64,000 nt of DNA from an uncultured Phocaeicola sp. (GTDB lineage: Bacteria; Bacteroidota; Bacteroidia; Bacteroidales; Bacteroidaceae), in assembly GCA_944320885.1 (NCBI GenBank), contig CALUJE010000002.1:169822-233821 (forward strand), in the 5' to 3' direction. This document shows, piece after piece, positions 27,664-36,581 of this stretch; the stretch's first letter is position 1, and every line of letters starts with the position of its first letter. Made by a program: the position numbers and the translations under genes. Under the pieces are notes generated by a model, which searched no databases, was not told the DNA's origin, and worked only from the letters and a program-made list of their open reading frames with translations.

Positions 27664-27704
27664 GAGGAGAAGCGGTATTGTTTTGAGAAATACAGCTTCT
27701 CCTC
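27664..27704. terminator. Bidirectional terminator between the cstA unit and dnaX
   Basis: 10-bp perfect stem GAGGAGAAGC/GCTTCTCCTC between convergent genes; the T-rich tails are modest. Confidence 0.55.
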
Positions 27705-27721
27705 TTTGTGTTATGAATTTC

Positions 27722-29491
27722 TTACGAAAGCTCTAAGTCCAGTTCTTCACATAACCGTTTCAGATTGGGATTCTTTTTACTCATCATTTGGTATTGTTCC
27801 ACTTTATTATAAGCTTTAATCACTTCTTGTGGTTTGCTGATACGTACCGTCATGGTAATTTTTGAATTATGCAATTGCTTGCGCAAATGCTCTTGGATTT
27901 GCGGTATCATATCCGTCATGTTCTTTTCGACAAATTCATTGTCTACAACAATTTCAAAAGTCGTATCATTAATCAAATGTGGTGTCATTGTTTTCATACG
28001 TCCGGCATTTGCCGCATTTTCAACAGGGAGCAGATTGGCAAATTCAAGCCAATAATAACGCAAATCCTTTTCATTGAAAATGTAATCTTCTTCTATTTCT
28101 TTTTTGACACCAGTTTGCAACGATGGAGAAACAACTTTCTCCGTTTGTTTATCCACAACAGGAGCATGCTTGATAGATATACCTATACTGTTGATATTAA
28201 CAGTTGGTATTTTCTTTCCGTTATCCGGGGTGTCCTGCTTCTTTTCTGCAGAGTTGGTTGTTCCCTGTATGTTATTTCCCGGAGTCTCAGATGTTTGTTT
28301 AGAAGCTTGTTTAACAGCTTGTTTAGGTTGTTCCTGCTTAAATACAGGTTTCAATGTATCCGTCGTAGGGCATTGCCCACAACCGGGTGAGTCATCTTCG
28401 GTTGTGAGTTGTGCCAGTTGTATTAATGTTATTTCAACCAATAGTCGTTTATTTTTGCTGATGCGGTAATTCAGATCACAATCACTGCATAGTTTCATGG
28501 CACGATATAGAATCTTAGGTTCGCATCGCATAGCTTGTTCGTGATATCGCTGTTTTACATTGTCAGCAACTTCAAGAAGAGGTAATGTTACGGCATCACG
28601 GCTTACTAACAGATCTCTGAAATGACTGCCTAATCCATTGATAAAATGATTACCGTCAAATCCTTTATTCAGAATTTCGTTTAACAGCAAGATTGCGTCA
28701 CTTACCTTATTCTGTAATAAAATATCAGTCATTTTAAAATAGAATTCATAGTCTAATACATTCAGACTATTGATAACCTGTTGGTAGGTAACATTTCCCT
28801 GTGTAAAACTTACAAGCTGGTCAAAGATGGACAAAGCATCACGCATACCGCCATCGGCTTTTTGAGCAATAATGTTCAGCGCCTCCGGTTCTGTATGAAT
28901 ATTTTCTTTTTGTGCCACGTATTGCAGATGTTCTACGATATCATTGACTCCAATTCTGTTGAAGTCGTATGTCTGACATCTGGACAGAATTGTTGGCAGA
29001 ATTTTATGTTTTTCAGTAGTTGCCAGTATAAAGATAGCATGATGTGGCGGTTCTTCCAATGTCTTTAAGAATGCATTGAAAGCTGAAGGTGACAGCATGT
29101 GTACCTCGTCTATGATATAAACCTTATATTTCCCTATTTGAGGTGGAATTCTGACTTGTTCAATCAGTGAGCGAATATCATCTACCGAGTTGTTTGAAGC
29201 TGCATCCAATTCATGAATATTATAAGAACGCTGTTCATTAAAAGCACGACAAGACTCACATTCATTACAAGCTTCCCCTTCCGGAGTCAGATGCAGACAG
29301 TTTATCGTTTTGGCAAAAATACGTGCACATGTAGTTTTTCCGACTCCACGTGGTCCACAAAACAAATAGGCATGGGCTAGTTTTTGTGTTAAAATAGCAT
29401 TTTTCAGTGTTGTAGTCAGTGCCTTTTGTCCGATAACAGAGTCAAAAGTTGAAGGGCGGTATTTTCGTGCAGAAACGATATAGTTTTCCAT
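27722..29491 (-). CDS. dnaX: DNA polymerase III subunit gamma/tau
   Basis: 589 residues. Clamp-loader ATPase of the replisome. Walker A GPRGVGKT at 46-53, zinc-binding cysteines (CLHLTPEGEACNECESC), Walker B region VYIIDEVHMLS, sensor SRCQTYDFNRI, then the collar domain. The low-complexity linker rich in K, Q and T (about 385-450) and a C-terminal domain correspond to tau. I see no obvious frameshift site. A -7 box TACATTTG is at 29522-29529. Confidence 0.96.
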   Translation of the reverse strand: MENYIVSARKYRPSTFDSVIGQKALTTTLKNAILTQKLAHAYLFCGPRGVGKTTCARIFAKTINCLHLTPEGEACNECESCRAFNEQRSYNIHELDAASNNSVDDIRSLIEQVRIPPQIGKYKVYIIDEVHMLSPSAFNAFLKTLEEPPHHAIFILATTEKHKILPTILSRCQTYDFNRIGVNDIVEHLQYVAQKENIHTEPEALNIIAQKADGGMRDALSIFDQLVSFTQGNVTYQQVINSLNVLDYEFYFKMTDILLQNKVSDAILLLNEILNKGFDGNHFINGLGSHFRDLLVSRDAVTLPLLEVADNVKQRYHEQAMRCEPKILYRAMKLCSDCDLNYRISKNKRLLVEITLIQLAQLTTEDDSPGCGQCPTTDTLKPVFKQEQPKQAVKQASKQTSETPGNNIQGTTNSAEKKQDTPDNGKKIPTVNINSIGISIKHAPVVDKQTEKVVSPSLQTGVKKEIEEDYIFNEKDLRYYWLEFANLLPVENAANAGRMKTMTPHLINDTTFEIVVDNEFVEKNMTDMIPQIQEHLRKQLHNSKITMTVRISKPQEVIKAYNKVEQYQMMSKKNPNLKRLCEELDLELS

Positions 29492-29521
29492 TTAAATAGT
29501 CTTTTGTTATTTACTTTGTTG

Positions 29522-29529
29522 CAAATGTA
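29522..29529 (-). promoter_or_regulatory. -7 box of dnaX
   Basis: TACATTTG on the minus strand, 31 bp before the start. Confidence 0.55.
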
Positions 29530-29573
29530 CATTAAATAATCCTTTTTATACACTTATCACGGAGAAAACTTTT

Positions 29574-29581
29574 TATCTTTG
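29574..29581 (+). promoter_or_regulatory. -7 box of the divIC/ftsB-like gene
   Basis: TATCTTTG, 27 bp before the ATG at 29608, in the 116-bp gap shared with divergent dnaX. Confidence 0.6.
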
Positions 29582-29607
29582 CATTTACTTATAAGCGTTA
29601 ACATTAT

Positions 29608-29904
29608 ATGGGCAGAATAGTAAAAATATGGAATTTTTTGTGCAGGCATAAATATATGGTTGTTACAGTTATATTTCTTGTAATCATCGGTTTTGTCGAT
29701 GAGAACAACCTGATACGCCGTGCAAAATACAAATATGAAATTATGCAGCTTCAAAACGAAATAAAGTATTATCGTGGTATTTATGAGAAGGATACAGAAC
29801 GGATGAATGAGCTGAATTCCAATCCGGAAGCTATTGAAAAGATTGCCCGAGAGAAATATTTGATGAAAACCCCAGATGAGGATATTTTTATTTTTGAAAA
29901 ATAG
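29608..29904 (+). CDS. Septum formation initiator, FtsB/DivIC family
   Basis: 98 residues: a short cytoplasmic N-terminus, one membrane helix (YMVVTVIFLVIIGFV), a periplasmic coiled coil (YKYEIMQLQNEIKYYRGIYEKD) and the family ending EAIEKIAREKYLMKTPDEDIF. FtsB/DivIC forms the FtsQBL divisome subcomplex. Length and order are typical. The next membrane gene starts 15 bp downstream. Confidence 0.9.
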   Translation: MGRIVKIWNFLCRHKYMVVTVIFLVIIGFVDENNLIRRAKYKYEIMQLQNEIKYYRGIYEKDTERMNELNSNPEAIEKIAREKYLMKTPDEDIFIFEK

Positions 29905-29918
29905 ACAATGTTTAAGTT

Positions 29919-30269
29919 ATGAAAATTCGAAAAAGTTTTGAATATATGATGATGGTAGGTGCTGTTTTGATTTTGACAGGAGTGGCACTCTTCATAACAC
30001 GAACCTTTTTATCTCCCTATATTTACTCGTTAGGTGCAATTCTTTTTGTTATACCTCAGCTGATGGATCGCTATGAAGGACGAAATCTGATTATAATCCG
30101 TTTGCGTCGTCAGCAGATATTGGGAGCTATGTTTTTATTGCTGACAGCTCTTCTTATGTTTTTGTTGGACCATAATGAATGGATTCTTTCTTTGACGATT
30201 GCTGCAATATTGGAACTTTATACGGCATTTCGTATACCCAAAGAAGTTGAAAAGGAGAAGATGAAGTAG
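29919..30269 (+). CDS. Small four-helix membrane protein of unknown function
   Basis: 116 residues; four hydrophobic segments (MMVGAVLILTGVALFI; YIYSLGAILFVIPQLM; QILGAMFLLLTALLMFLL; LSLTIAAILELYTAF) and a charged C-terminus (PKEVEKEKMK). No recognised motif. Almost certainly in one transcript with the divIC/ftsB-like gene, which hints at an envelope or division role. Confidence 0.75.
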   Translation: MKIRKSFEYMMMVGAVLILTGVALFITRTFLSPYIYSLGAILFVIPQLMDRYEGRNLIIIRLRRQQILGAMFLLLTALLMFLLDHNEWILSLTIAAILELYTAFRIPKEVEKEKMK

Positions 30270-30331
30270 TCTAAAAACCACATAAAATTTTAAAATGTGA
30301 TAATTTTTTCATATAAAAAGCTCTATAATAT

Positions 30332-30339
30332 TATCTTTG
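30332..30339 (+). promoter_or_regulatory. -7 box of the DUF4369-like lipoprotein gene
   Basis: TATCTTTG; the ATG at 30364 would be about 20 nt from the transcription start. Confidence 0.6.
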
Positions 30340-30363
30340 TAGATACCAAGTACTTGAATTTTA

Positions 30364-31078
30364 ATGAAAAGAAGTCTTTATTAATAAAATTGTTTTACTG
30401 TTTTTTTTATTGATAGCATTTACATCTTGTAATAAATATAAGATCGAAGGTTCTACAGCTGATTCCGGTTTGGATGGTCGCATGTTCTTTGTTAAGGTTT
30501 TGGGTGATGATAGAGAATGGCATACCATTGATTCATGTGAAGTTGTTCATGGCGAATTTACGATGGAAGGAAATGTAGACTCTGTGGTAATGGCTACCTT
30601 ATTTATGGATAACAACGCAATATTGCCGTTGGTTATTGAAAAAGGAAAATTGAAAGTAAAGATTAACGAGTCTGATATTAAGGTAAGTGGAACTCCTATG
30701 AATGATAGCTTATATGAATTTATGAATAAGCAAAACAGTATCAATACTCAGTTCAATGATTTGTTGCATAAAGAGAGTCAGATGATTTTGAATGGTGAAG
30801 ATCCGGATGTAGCTCATGAAATGCTGAATAGGGAAGGAGAGAAGCTTTCAAAAGAAATGAGTGATCTTACGGTTAATTTTATAACTGGTAATTTTGATAA
30901 TGTATTGGGTAGGGGGGTATTTCTTATAATGATAAACAATATGCCTTATCCGTTGATAACTCCTGAAATTACTCGTATCATGGATAAGGCTCCTGATTCA
31001 TTTAAAGAATATCCTTTGATAAAAGAGTACATGTCGGCAGCTCATGAGAATATGAATCGTGCCCGCCAGCAATATTGA
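30364..31078 (+). CDS. DUF4369-like lipoprotein with an apparent +1 frameshift just after the start codon
   Basis: The body (222 residues from TTG 30410) matches the DUF4369 type: GSTADSGLDGRMFFVKVLGD; VVHGEFTMEGNV; VIEKGKLKVKINES. The same frame upstream reads KEVFINKIVLLFFLLIAFTSC, an excellent lipoprotein signal ending in lipobox AFTSC, but has no ATG. The ATG at 30364, correctly placed after the -7 box, is one base out of frame and stops after six codons. Removing one A from the AAAA run (30367-30370) would restore MKEVFINKIV. Either the gene is broken here, a sequencing error exists, or a TTG is used. Confidence 0.7.
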
Positions 31079-31089
31079 TAGATATTCAT

Positions 31090-31914
31090 TTATTGAAAAT
31101 CCGGTTTATTATTGGTTTCTTGTCTGCTTTGCTTTTCCAGCCAATGGTCTATAAGCATACGGGCGAGACTTACTTTGCCCGGTATATTAGGCATGTTTTC
31201 TTTGGTGAAAAAATTTCCGGCACTCAGTTCTGATGCTTGTAGTTTGATTTCTCCACTCTCATATTCTGCAGTAAAGCCAACCATCAGTCCGCATGGATAA
31301 GGCCAGGCCTGACTGGCGAAATATTTTATGTTTTTTATTTTAAGACCGGTCTCTTCCATAACCTCCCGTTCAACACATTCTTCCAGTGTTTCTCCGGTTT
31401 CCACAAATCCGGCAACAAGTCCGTAGTAGTCGCCTCTGAAGTTTTTGGCATGTACCAGCAATATTTGATCTTCTTTTTGTATGAGTACGATGATAGCCGT
31501 AGCTACTGTAGGCCATATCTCTTTACCGCAATTATTGCATATCTTACTTATTGCAGAGTTGAATGTCATAGGCATTCCACACACCGGGCAGTAATGTGAA
31601 TTCTTGTCCCAATAAATCAGTTCATGTGCTTTTCCGGCTTTCTGATATTGACTTCTGATTAGGATGTCGAAAGAAGCTCTCAATCCTATCATGGTATAAT
31701 GGTCGTTTTCTTGTACAGGCTTATCAATGGAGTATGCGTTAAATACTTCTCCGTCGAACATTGACAGTTCATGAACGCGAGTCCATTGGTTTATAGGAGT
31801 AGGCGGTTCGTTTTGATATGGAATACTTAACCTTCCATTGTTTTTCTCTACAAGCAACTGGTCATTGCAGAATACGAACCATAATCTTTTTTCTGTTTCT
31901 GTATTTATATCCAT
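31090..31914 (-). CDS. nudC: NAD+ diphosphatase / NADH pyrophosphatase
   Basis: 274 residues. Hydrolyses NAD(H) to NMN(H) and AMP; family members also decap NAD-RNA. The zinc ribbon CPVCG...CNNCG (residues about 109-130) precedes a complete Nudix box (GFVETGETLEECVEREVMEE, then TGL). The NudC-specific SQPWPFP motif appears as SQAWPYP. A -7 box TAATTTTG is at 31943-31950. Convergent with the DUF4369-like gene, 11 bp apart. Confidence 0.94.
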   Translation of the reverse strand: MDINTETEKRLWFVFCNDQLLVEKNNGRLSIPYQNEPPTPINQWTRVHELSMFDGEVFNAYSIDKPVQENDHYTMIGLRASFDILIRSQYQKAGKAHELIYWDKNSHYCPVCGMPMTFNSAISKICNNCGKEIWPTVATAIIVLIQKEDQILLVHAKNFRGDYYGLVAGFVETGETLEECVEREVMEETGLKIKNIKYFASQAWPYPCGLMVGFTAEYESGEIKLQASELSAGNFFTKENMPNIPGKVSLARMLIDHWLEKQSRQETNNKPDFQ

Positions 31915-31942
31915 AATTGTTGTATCTTCTTTATTACCGTTA

Positions 31943-31950
31943 CAAAATTA
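31943..31950 (-). promoter_or_regulatory. -7 box of nudC
   Basis: TAATTTTG on the minus strand, 29 bp before the start. Confidence 0.5.
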
Positions 31951-31999
31951 TCAGATTTATATAACAATATTCTTGTTTGGCTAAAAAAATAGAAAACAA

Positions 32000-32038
32000 A
32001 ATAAGGCAACCCCGTTTTTGAGTCGAGGTTGCCTTATT
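32000..32038 (-). terminator. Terminator of clpB
   Basis: 12-bp perfect stem AATAAGGCAACC/GGTTGCCTTATT with a 15-nt loop just after the clpB stop. Confidence 0.75.
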
Positions 32039-32057
32039 ATTAAGAATGTAAAGTTTT

Positions 32058-34646
32058 TCAATTTTTGAATGTCAATCCGTCACCTGTTGCTTCAACAAAG
32101 ATCGGCTGGGTTCTGCTTACTTCTTGAGCCAACATCTTCTTAGATAAGTCATTCAGTAAATATTTCTGAATAGCTCGTTTAACCGGACGGGCACCAAATT
32201 CAGGATCATATCCAGCGTTAGCCAGGAACCGGATAGCAGCGTCACTCATCTTCAGGGTGACTCCGTTGTTTTCAAGCATCTTCTGTATTCCTTTGATTTG
32301 TAAAGCAACAATTTCTTCAATTTGTTCTTTATTCAAAGGCAGGAACATGATTGTTTCATCAATACGGTTTAAGAATTCCGGACGAATTGTCTTTTTCAGC
32401 ATATTCATCACTTCATTCTTTGTTTCTTCAATAATCTGTTCACGATTGGTAGAAGTCAACTTCTCAAACTGGCTTTGGATATAAGCACTTCCCAAGTTAG
32501 AGGTCATAATGATGATTGTGTTCTTGAAATTGACTGTACGCCCTTTATTGTCTGTCAGACGTCCGTCGTCCAATACCTGTAACAGGATATTGAATACATC
32601 AGGATGAGCCTTTTCTATCTCATCAAACAGAACAACTGAGTACGGTTTGCGTCGTACGGCTTCAGTCAGTTGACCGCCTTCATCATATCCTACGTATCCC
32701 GGAGGCGCGCCGATCAAACGTGAAACAGAGTGTTTCTCCTGATACTCACTCATATCAATACGTGTCATCAGACTTTCATCATCGAACAAGTATTCTGCCA
32801 AAGCCTTTGCCAGTTCGGTCTTTCCTACACCGGTAGTTCCCAAGAATATGAATGAACCAATAGGACGGCGAGGGTCTTGTAACCCGGCACGACTGCGTCG
32901 AACAGCATCGGCTACAGCTTGTATGGCTTCATCCTGACCGACAACCCGTTTATGTAATTCATCTTCCAGATGAAGCAGTTTTTCACGTTCGCTTTGCATC
33001 ATCTTGCTTACAGGTATACCGGTCCAGCGTGATACGATATCCGCAATATCTTCAGCAGTTACTTCTTCTTTTATCATGGCATTGTCACCCTGTTTCTGCT
33101 TTAAGTCTTCCTGAATTTGTTTGATCTCATTTTCAAGAGACTGCAGTTTGCCATATCGTATTTCAGCTACTTTTCCATAATCACCTTCCCGTTCGGCTTT
33201 GTCTGCTTCAAACTTAAGTCGTTCTATTTCCTGTTTATTCTGTTGGATCTTATTTACCAGTTCTCTTTCGCTCTGCCATTTTGCCTTGAATGAAGTTTCC
33301 TGTTCTTTCAATTCTGCAATTTCCTTGTTTAATTGAGCCAGTTTCTCTTCATCTTTTTCCCGTTTAATGGCTTCACGTTCAATTTCAAGCTGTTTCAAAC
33401 GACGTTCGATTTCATCCAATTCTTCAGGTAAAGAGTCACGTTCCATACGTAATTTGGCTGCAGCTTCATCCATCAGGTCAATCGCCTTATCCGGCAAGAA
33501 ACGATCGGTAATGTATCTGTTTGATAATTCAACTGCTGCAATGATGGCTTCATCTTTAATCCGTACTTTATGATGGTTCTCATAACGTTCTTTCAATCCA
33601 CGCAATATGGAGATAGAACTTGCCGTATCCGGTTCGTTGACCATGACAGTCTGGAATCGACGTTCGAGGGCCTTATCCTTTTCAAAATACTTCTGATATT
33701 CATCAAGGGTTGTTGCACCGATAGAACGTAATTCTCCACGAGCCAATGCTGGTTTTAAAATGTTGGCTGCGTCCATTGCGCCTTCACCTTTTCCCGCACC
33801 TACCAATGTATGGATTTCATCAATGAATAAAATGATGTTTCCGTCCGATTTGGTTACTTCATTGATTACGGATTTCAAACGTTCCTCAAATTCACCTTTG
33901 TATTTGGCTCCTGCAACCAATGCACCCATATCCAGTGAGTAGAGTTGTTTGTTCTTTAAGTTTTCAGGAACATCTCCTCTTAAGATACGTTGTGCCAATC
34001 CTTCTACGATAGCCGTTTTACCGGTACCCGGTTCACCAATCAATATAGGATTGTTTTTTGTACGTCGGCTTAAAATCTGAAGTACTCGTCTGATTTCTTC
34101 ATCACGTCCGATTACCGGATCAAGTTTGCCGTTACGGGCTGCCTCAATTAAATTGATGGCATATTTGTTCAATGACTGATAGGTATCTTCACTTGATTGT
34201 GAAGTTACTTTTTGTCCCTGTCGAAGTTCATTGATAGCAGCGCGTAATTCCCGTTCACTCATTCCGGCATCTTTCAGAATATTGGATGCAGTACATTTTA
34301 CATTCAGAAGAGCTAAGATCATTGCTTCCAGTGAAACATACTCATCGCCTAATTCTTTCGATACATCTGTTGCTTTTTGCAAAACTTCATTTGCTTCCCT
34401 GCTCAGGTAAGGTTCTCCTCCCGATACTTTAGGAAAAGAAGCCAGTTGCTTGTCAAGCACAGTTGTAATTTGTTGACTGTTCATTCCTAATTTTTGGAAG
34501 AGGAAGTTTGTCACATTCTCTCCAACTTTCAGAATACCAGCCAGCAAGTGTTCTGGTTCGATAGCCTGTTGTCCTAAGCTTTGTGCCAGGTTAACAGCCT
34601 GCTGAACTGCTTCTTGTGATTTGATTGTAAAGTTGTTAAAGTTCAT
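32058..34646 (-). CDS. clpB: ATP-dependent disaggregase ClpB
   Basis: 862 residues. Hexameric AAA+ chaperone that extracts polypeptides from aggregates with DnaK. Order: N-terminal double Clp-N repeat ([20 protein letters not shown]), NBD1 (GEPGTGKT, near residue 205), the long coiled-coil M domain (about 400-525) that distinguishes ClpB from ClpA/ClpC, NBD2 (GTTGVGKT, near 604) and the C-terminal D2-small domain. The start is preceded by AAGGAGA, a good Shine-Dalgarno sequence, rare in this phylum. No CIRCE element recognised upstream. Confidence 0.97.
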   Translation of the reverse strand: MNFNNFTIKSQEAVQQAVNLAQSLGQQAIEPEHLLAGILKVGENVTNFLFQKLGMNSQQITTVLDKQLASFPKVSGGEPYLSREANEVLQKATDVSKELGDEYVSLEAMILALLNVKCTASNILKDAGMSERELRAAINELRQGQKVTSQSSEDTYQSLNKYAINLIEAARNGKLDPVIGRDEEIRRVLQILSRRTKNNPILIGEPGTGKTAIVEGLAQRILRGDVPENLKNKQLYSLDMGALVAGAKYKGEFEERLKSVINEVTKSDGNIILFIDEIHTLVGAGKGEGAMDAANILKPALARGELRSIGATTLDEYQKYFEKDKALERRFQTVMVNEPDTASSISILRGLKERYENHHKVRIKDEAIIAAVELSNRYITDRFLPDKAIDLMDEAAAKLRMERDSLPEELDEIERRLKQLEIEREAIKREKDEEKLAQLNKEIAELKEQETSFKAKWQSERELVNKIQQNKQEIERLKFEADKAEREGDYGKVAEIRYGKLQSLENEIKQIQEDLKQKQGDNAMIKEEVTAEDIADIVSRWTGIPVSKMMQSEREKLLHLEDELHKRVVGQDEAIQAVADAVRRSRAGLQDPRRPIGSFIFLGTTGVGKTELAKALAEYLFDDESLMTRIDMSEYQEKHSVSRLIGAPPGYVGYDEGGQLTEAVRRKPYSVVLFDEIEKAHPDVFNILLQVLDDGRLTDNKGRTVNFKNTIIIMTSNLGSAYIQSQFEKLTSTNREQIIEETKNEVMNMLKKTIRPEFLNRIDETIMFLPLNKEQIEEIVALQIKGIQKMLENNGVTLKMSDAAIRFLANAGYDPEFGARPVKRAIQKYLLNDLSKKMLAQEVSRTQPIFVEATGDGLTFKN

Positions 34647-34662
34647 ATGTTGTTCTCCTTTC
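34647..34662 (-). promoter_or_regulatory. Shine-Dalgarno sequence before clpB
   Basis: AAAGGAGAACAACAT directly precedes the ATG on the minus strand: AGGAGA with a 7-nt spacer. Most genes in this window lack such a site. Confidence 0.6.
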
Positions 34663-34867
34663 TTTTATTTCTTTTTTAATTTACGCTAATGATGTTTCAA
34701 AATGCTTGCCATAAGAAAATATATGACAAAATGACATGATATTATTCCTTTTTTCATGTAATTATGGCAGATAATGAGCGTTTTTTTAGAATATTGTAGA
34801 CTTATTTATTTGCAAAAGCTTGTTCATATAGCTTATAATGCATACCTTTATTCCATAATTTGTGGTT

Positions 34868-35455
34868 ATGGAAAAAGAAAAATTAAAAACAGACGATTTT
34901 GTCATTCTTATTGATGCTGGCTATTTGGAAGAGATCGGACATTCTATGCGTGATTATTTTAGTCATATTGTAAAACGTAATCTTCCAAAAGCAGATATGC
35001 CTGCATTAATAGAAGGTATTGCATTAGATTCTGGTATTCGTCCGGCAGATAATAAGATTCAGGTAATATTTGTATACCCCAAGAGTTTAAATAAATTCAG
35101 TTTCTGTGAACCTTCAGATTTGATTGGTGATTTGCATTGTGTTGCTTTTAAAAGCAATGTTGGTGAATTCTCGTTCACGTCATATTCTACAGAAGGCTTG
35201 GTTTCGCACGAAGAGCTCTATGGTGAGTTTATTGACGCACTGACAGTTTCCCAAAATACTAAAGTTGTGATGTTGGTTGGAAATATGCCTTCATATAATA
35301 AGGAATCAGTAAAACAGTTGCAGGCGGTAAACGATCGAGAGGTTTATTATTTTAATATGAATCCTCAGGAATCACAACAGTATGCCTTTAAGTATAATAA
35401 TCTGGGATATGTCTTGTTACATGCTATGGGAATTAAGCCGGAAGAGTTGGAATAA
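34868..35455 (+). CDS. Uncharacterised protein with NYN/PIN-like outline
   Basis: 195 residues from ATG 34868 (a GTG two codons upstream is less likely). The early strand ending in an acidic residue (DFVILIDAGYLEEIG) and the late strand-loop (KVVMLVGNMPSYNKESVKQL) followed by REVYYFNM resemble the layout of NYN/LabA-type nuclease folds. The second acidic cluster is weak, so activity is doubtful. No signal peptide. The LysR gene begins 31 bp downstream on the same strand. Confidence 0.6.
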   Translation: MEKEKLKTDDFVILIDAGYLEEIGHSMRDYFSHIVKRNLPKADMPALIEGIALDSGIRPADNKIQVIFVYPKSLNKFSFCEPSDLIGDLHCVAFKSNVGEFSFTSYSTEGLVSHEELYGEFIDALTVSQNTKVVMLVGNMPSYNKESVKQLQAVNDREVYYFNMNPQESQQYAFKYNNLGYVLLHAMGIKPEELE

Positions 35456-35486
35456 GAAAAACTTTATATAGATTGATAATACAAAG

Positions 35487-36383
35487 ATGTCTGATTTTCG
35501 TTTAAAGGTGTTTTGTTGTGTTGCACGTAACCTGAGTTATACGAAAGCTGCGCAAGAATTGTTTATTAGTCAGCCTGCAATAACCAAACATGTCAAGGAG
35601 CTGGAGTCACAATATCAAACGCGTTTGTTTGAACGTTTGGGGAATAAGATAGAATTGACTGCTTCCGGGCGTTTGCTGTTGGAACATGGGGAAGCTATTC
35701 TTGAAGCTTACAATAAGTTGGAGTTTGAGATGAGTTTGCTTCGTAATGAATACAGTGGTGAATTGCGTTTGGGGGCAAGTACGACTATTGCTCAATATGT
35801 GTTACCACCTTTATTGGCTAAGTTTATAGAAAAATTTCCTCATGTGACAGTATCGATGTTTAGTGGAAATTCACGTGAAGTAGAGCAAGCTTTGCAAGAA
35901 CATCGTATTGATTTGGCTTTACTTGAAGGTGTTTTACGTTTGCCTAGTTTGAAATATCGCCATTTCCTGGGTGACGAATTGGTGGTAGTTATGCGTGCGA
36001 AAAGTAAATTAGGATTGCCGGATGAAATTTCTCTTGAAGAATTTCAGCGTATGCCTTTGGTACTTCGTGAAGTGGGTTCCGGAACTTTGGACGTTATAGA
36101 AACTTCGCTTGCCAAACATAATATTCGTCTTTCGTCTTTAAAAGTATTACTGTATCTGGGTGGAACAGAAAGTATAAAAGGCTTTTTGGAAGAAACAGAC
36201 TGTTTGGGAATTGTTTCCATACGTTCTATATCGAATGAGCTGGCAACAGGGAAGCTTAGGGTTATAGATGTACCAGAGCTGGTAATGAACAGAGAATTCT
36301 GTTTTGCACGTTTGCAAGGGCAGGATGGAGGATTACCAACGATATTTGTGAATTTTGCTACTCATGAGAAAAAATTGTTATAA
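35487..36383 (+). CDS. LysR-type transcriptional regulator
   Basis: 298 residues. N-terminal winged helix-turn-helix (LKVFCCVARNLSYTKAAQELFISQPAITKHVKELE), linker helix, and a periplasmic-binding-like effector domain (GELRLGASTTIAQYVLPPLL; LALLEGVL). CysB/CbbR-like appearance. The neighbour downstream, convergent, is a YeiH-type exporter; LysR regulators often sit beside yeiH, so control of that gene is plausible. The effector is not known. Confidence 0.9.
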   Translation: MSDFRLKVFCCVARNLSYTKAAQELFISQPAITKHVKELESQYQTRLFERLGNKIELTASGRLLLEHGEAILEAYNKLEFEMSLLRNEYSGELRLGASTTIAQYVLPPLLAKFIEKFPHVTVSMFSGNSREVEQALQEHRIDLALLEGVLRLPSLKYRHFLGDELVVVMRAKSKLGLPDEISLEEFQRMPLVLREVGSGTLDVIETSLAKHNIRLSSLKVLLYLGGTESIKGFLEETDCLGIVSIRSISNELATGKLRVIDVPELVMNREFCFARLQGQDGGLPTIFVNFATHEKKLL

Positions 36384-36576
36384 AAAGAAGAGGCTGTCTC
36401 AAAATAGAATTGCAAAAGTAAAAATCTTATAGATTGAAACTTAGAAGTAAAAAAACTCCTGATTTAGCCCTTGTTTATTGCAATTATAGGACTAAAAGCA
36501 GGAGATTTTTATGTTGTAGCTTATAGATTGTAAGTAAGCTTATCTCTATTTTTTATTTTGAGACAGCCTCTTTTTT
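36382..36576. mobile_element. MITE-like element with GAGGCTGTCTCAAAATA terminal inverted repeats
   Basis: About 195 bp, no ORF. The ends carry a perfect 17-bp inverted repeat (GAGGCTGTCTCAAAATA, 36389-36405; complement 36554-36570) with A/T tracts extending it. Inside, CTCCTG and CAGGAG form a second hairpin, and CTTATAGATTG occurs twice. The end sequence resembles termini I associate with insertion sequences of Bacteroides, but the family cannot be named. It lies between convergent genes and could also terminate both transcripts. No target-site duplication is evident. Confidence 0.55.
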
Positions 36577-36581
36577 GGTTT

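Noticed and set aside
27869..28390. 173-codon open frame antisense to dnaX
   Set aside because: Shadow of dnaX; cysteine/phenylalanine-rich nonsense composition.
30401..30408. T8 tract in the lipoprotein signal region as a phase-variation site
   Set aside because: The frame from ATG 30364 already stops before the tract, so changes in T number cannot restore it.
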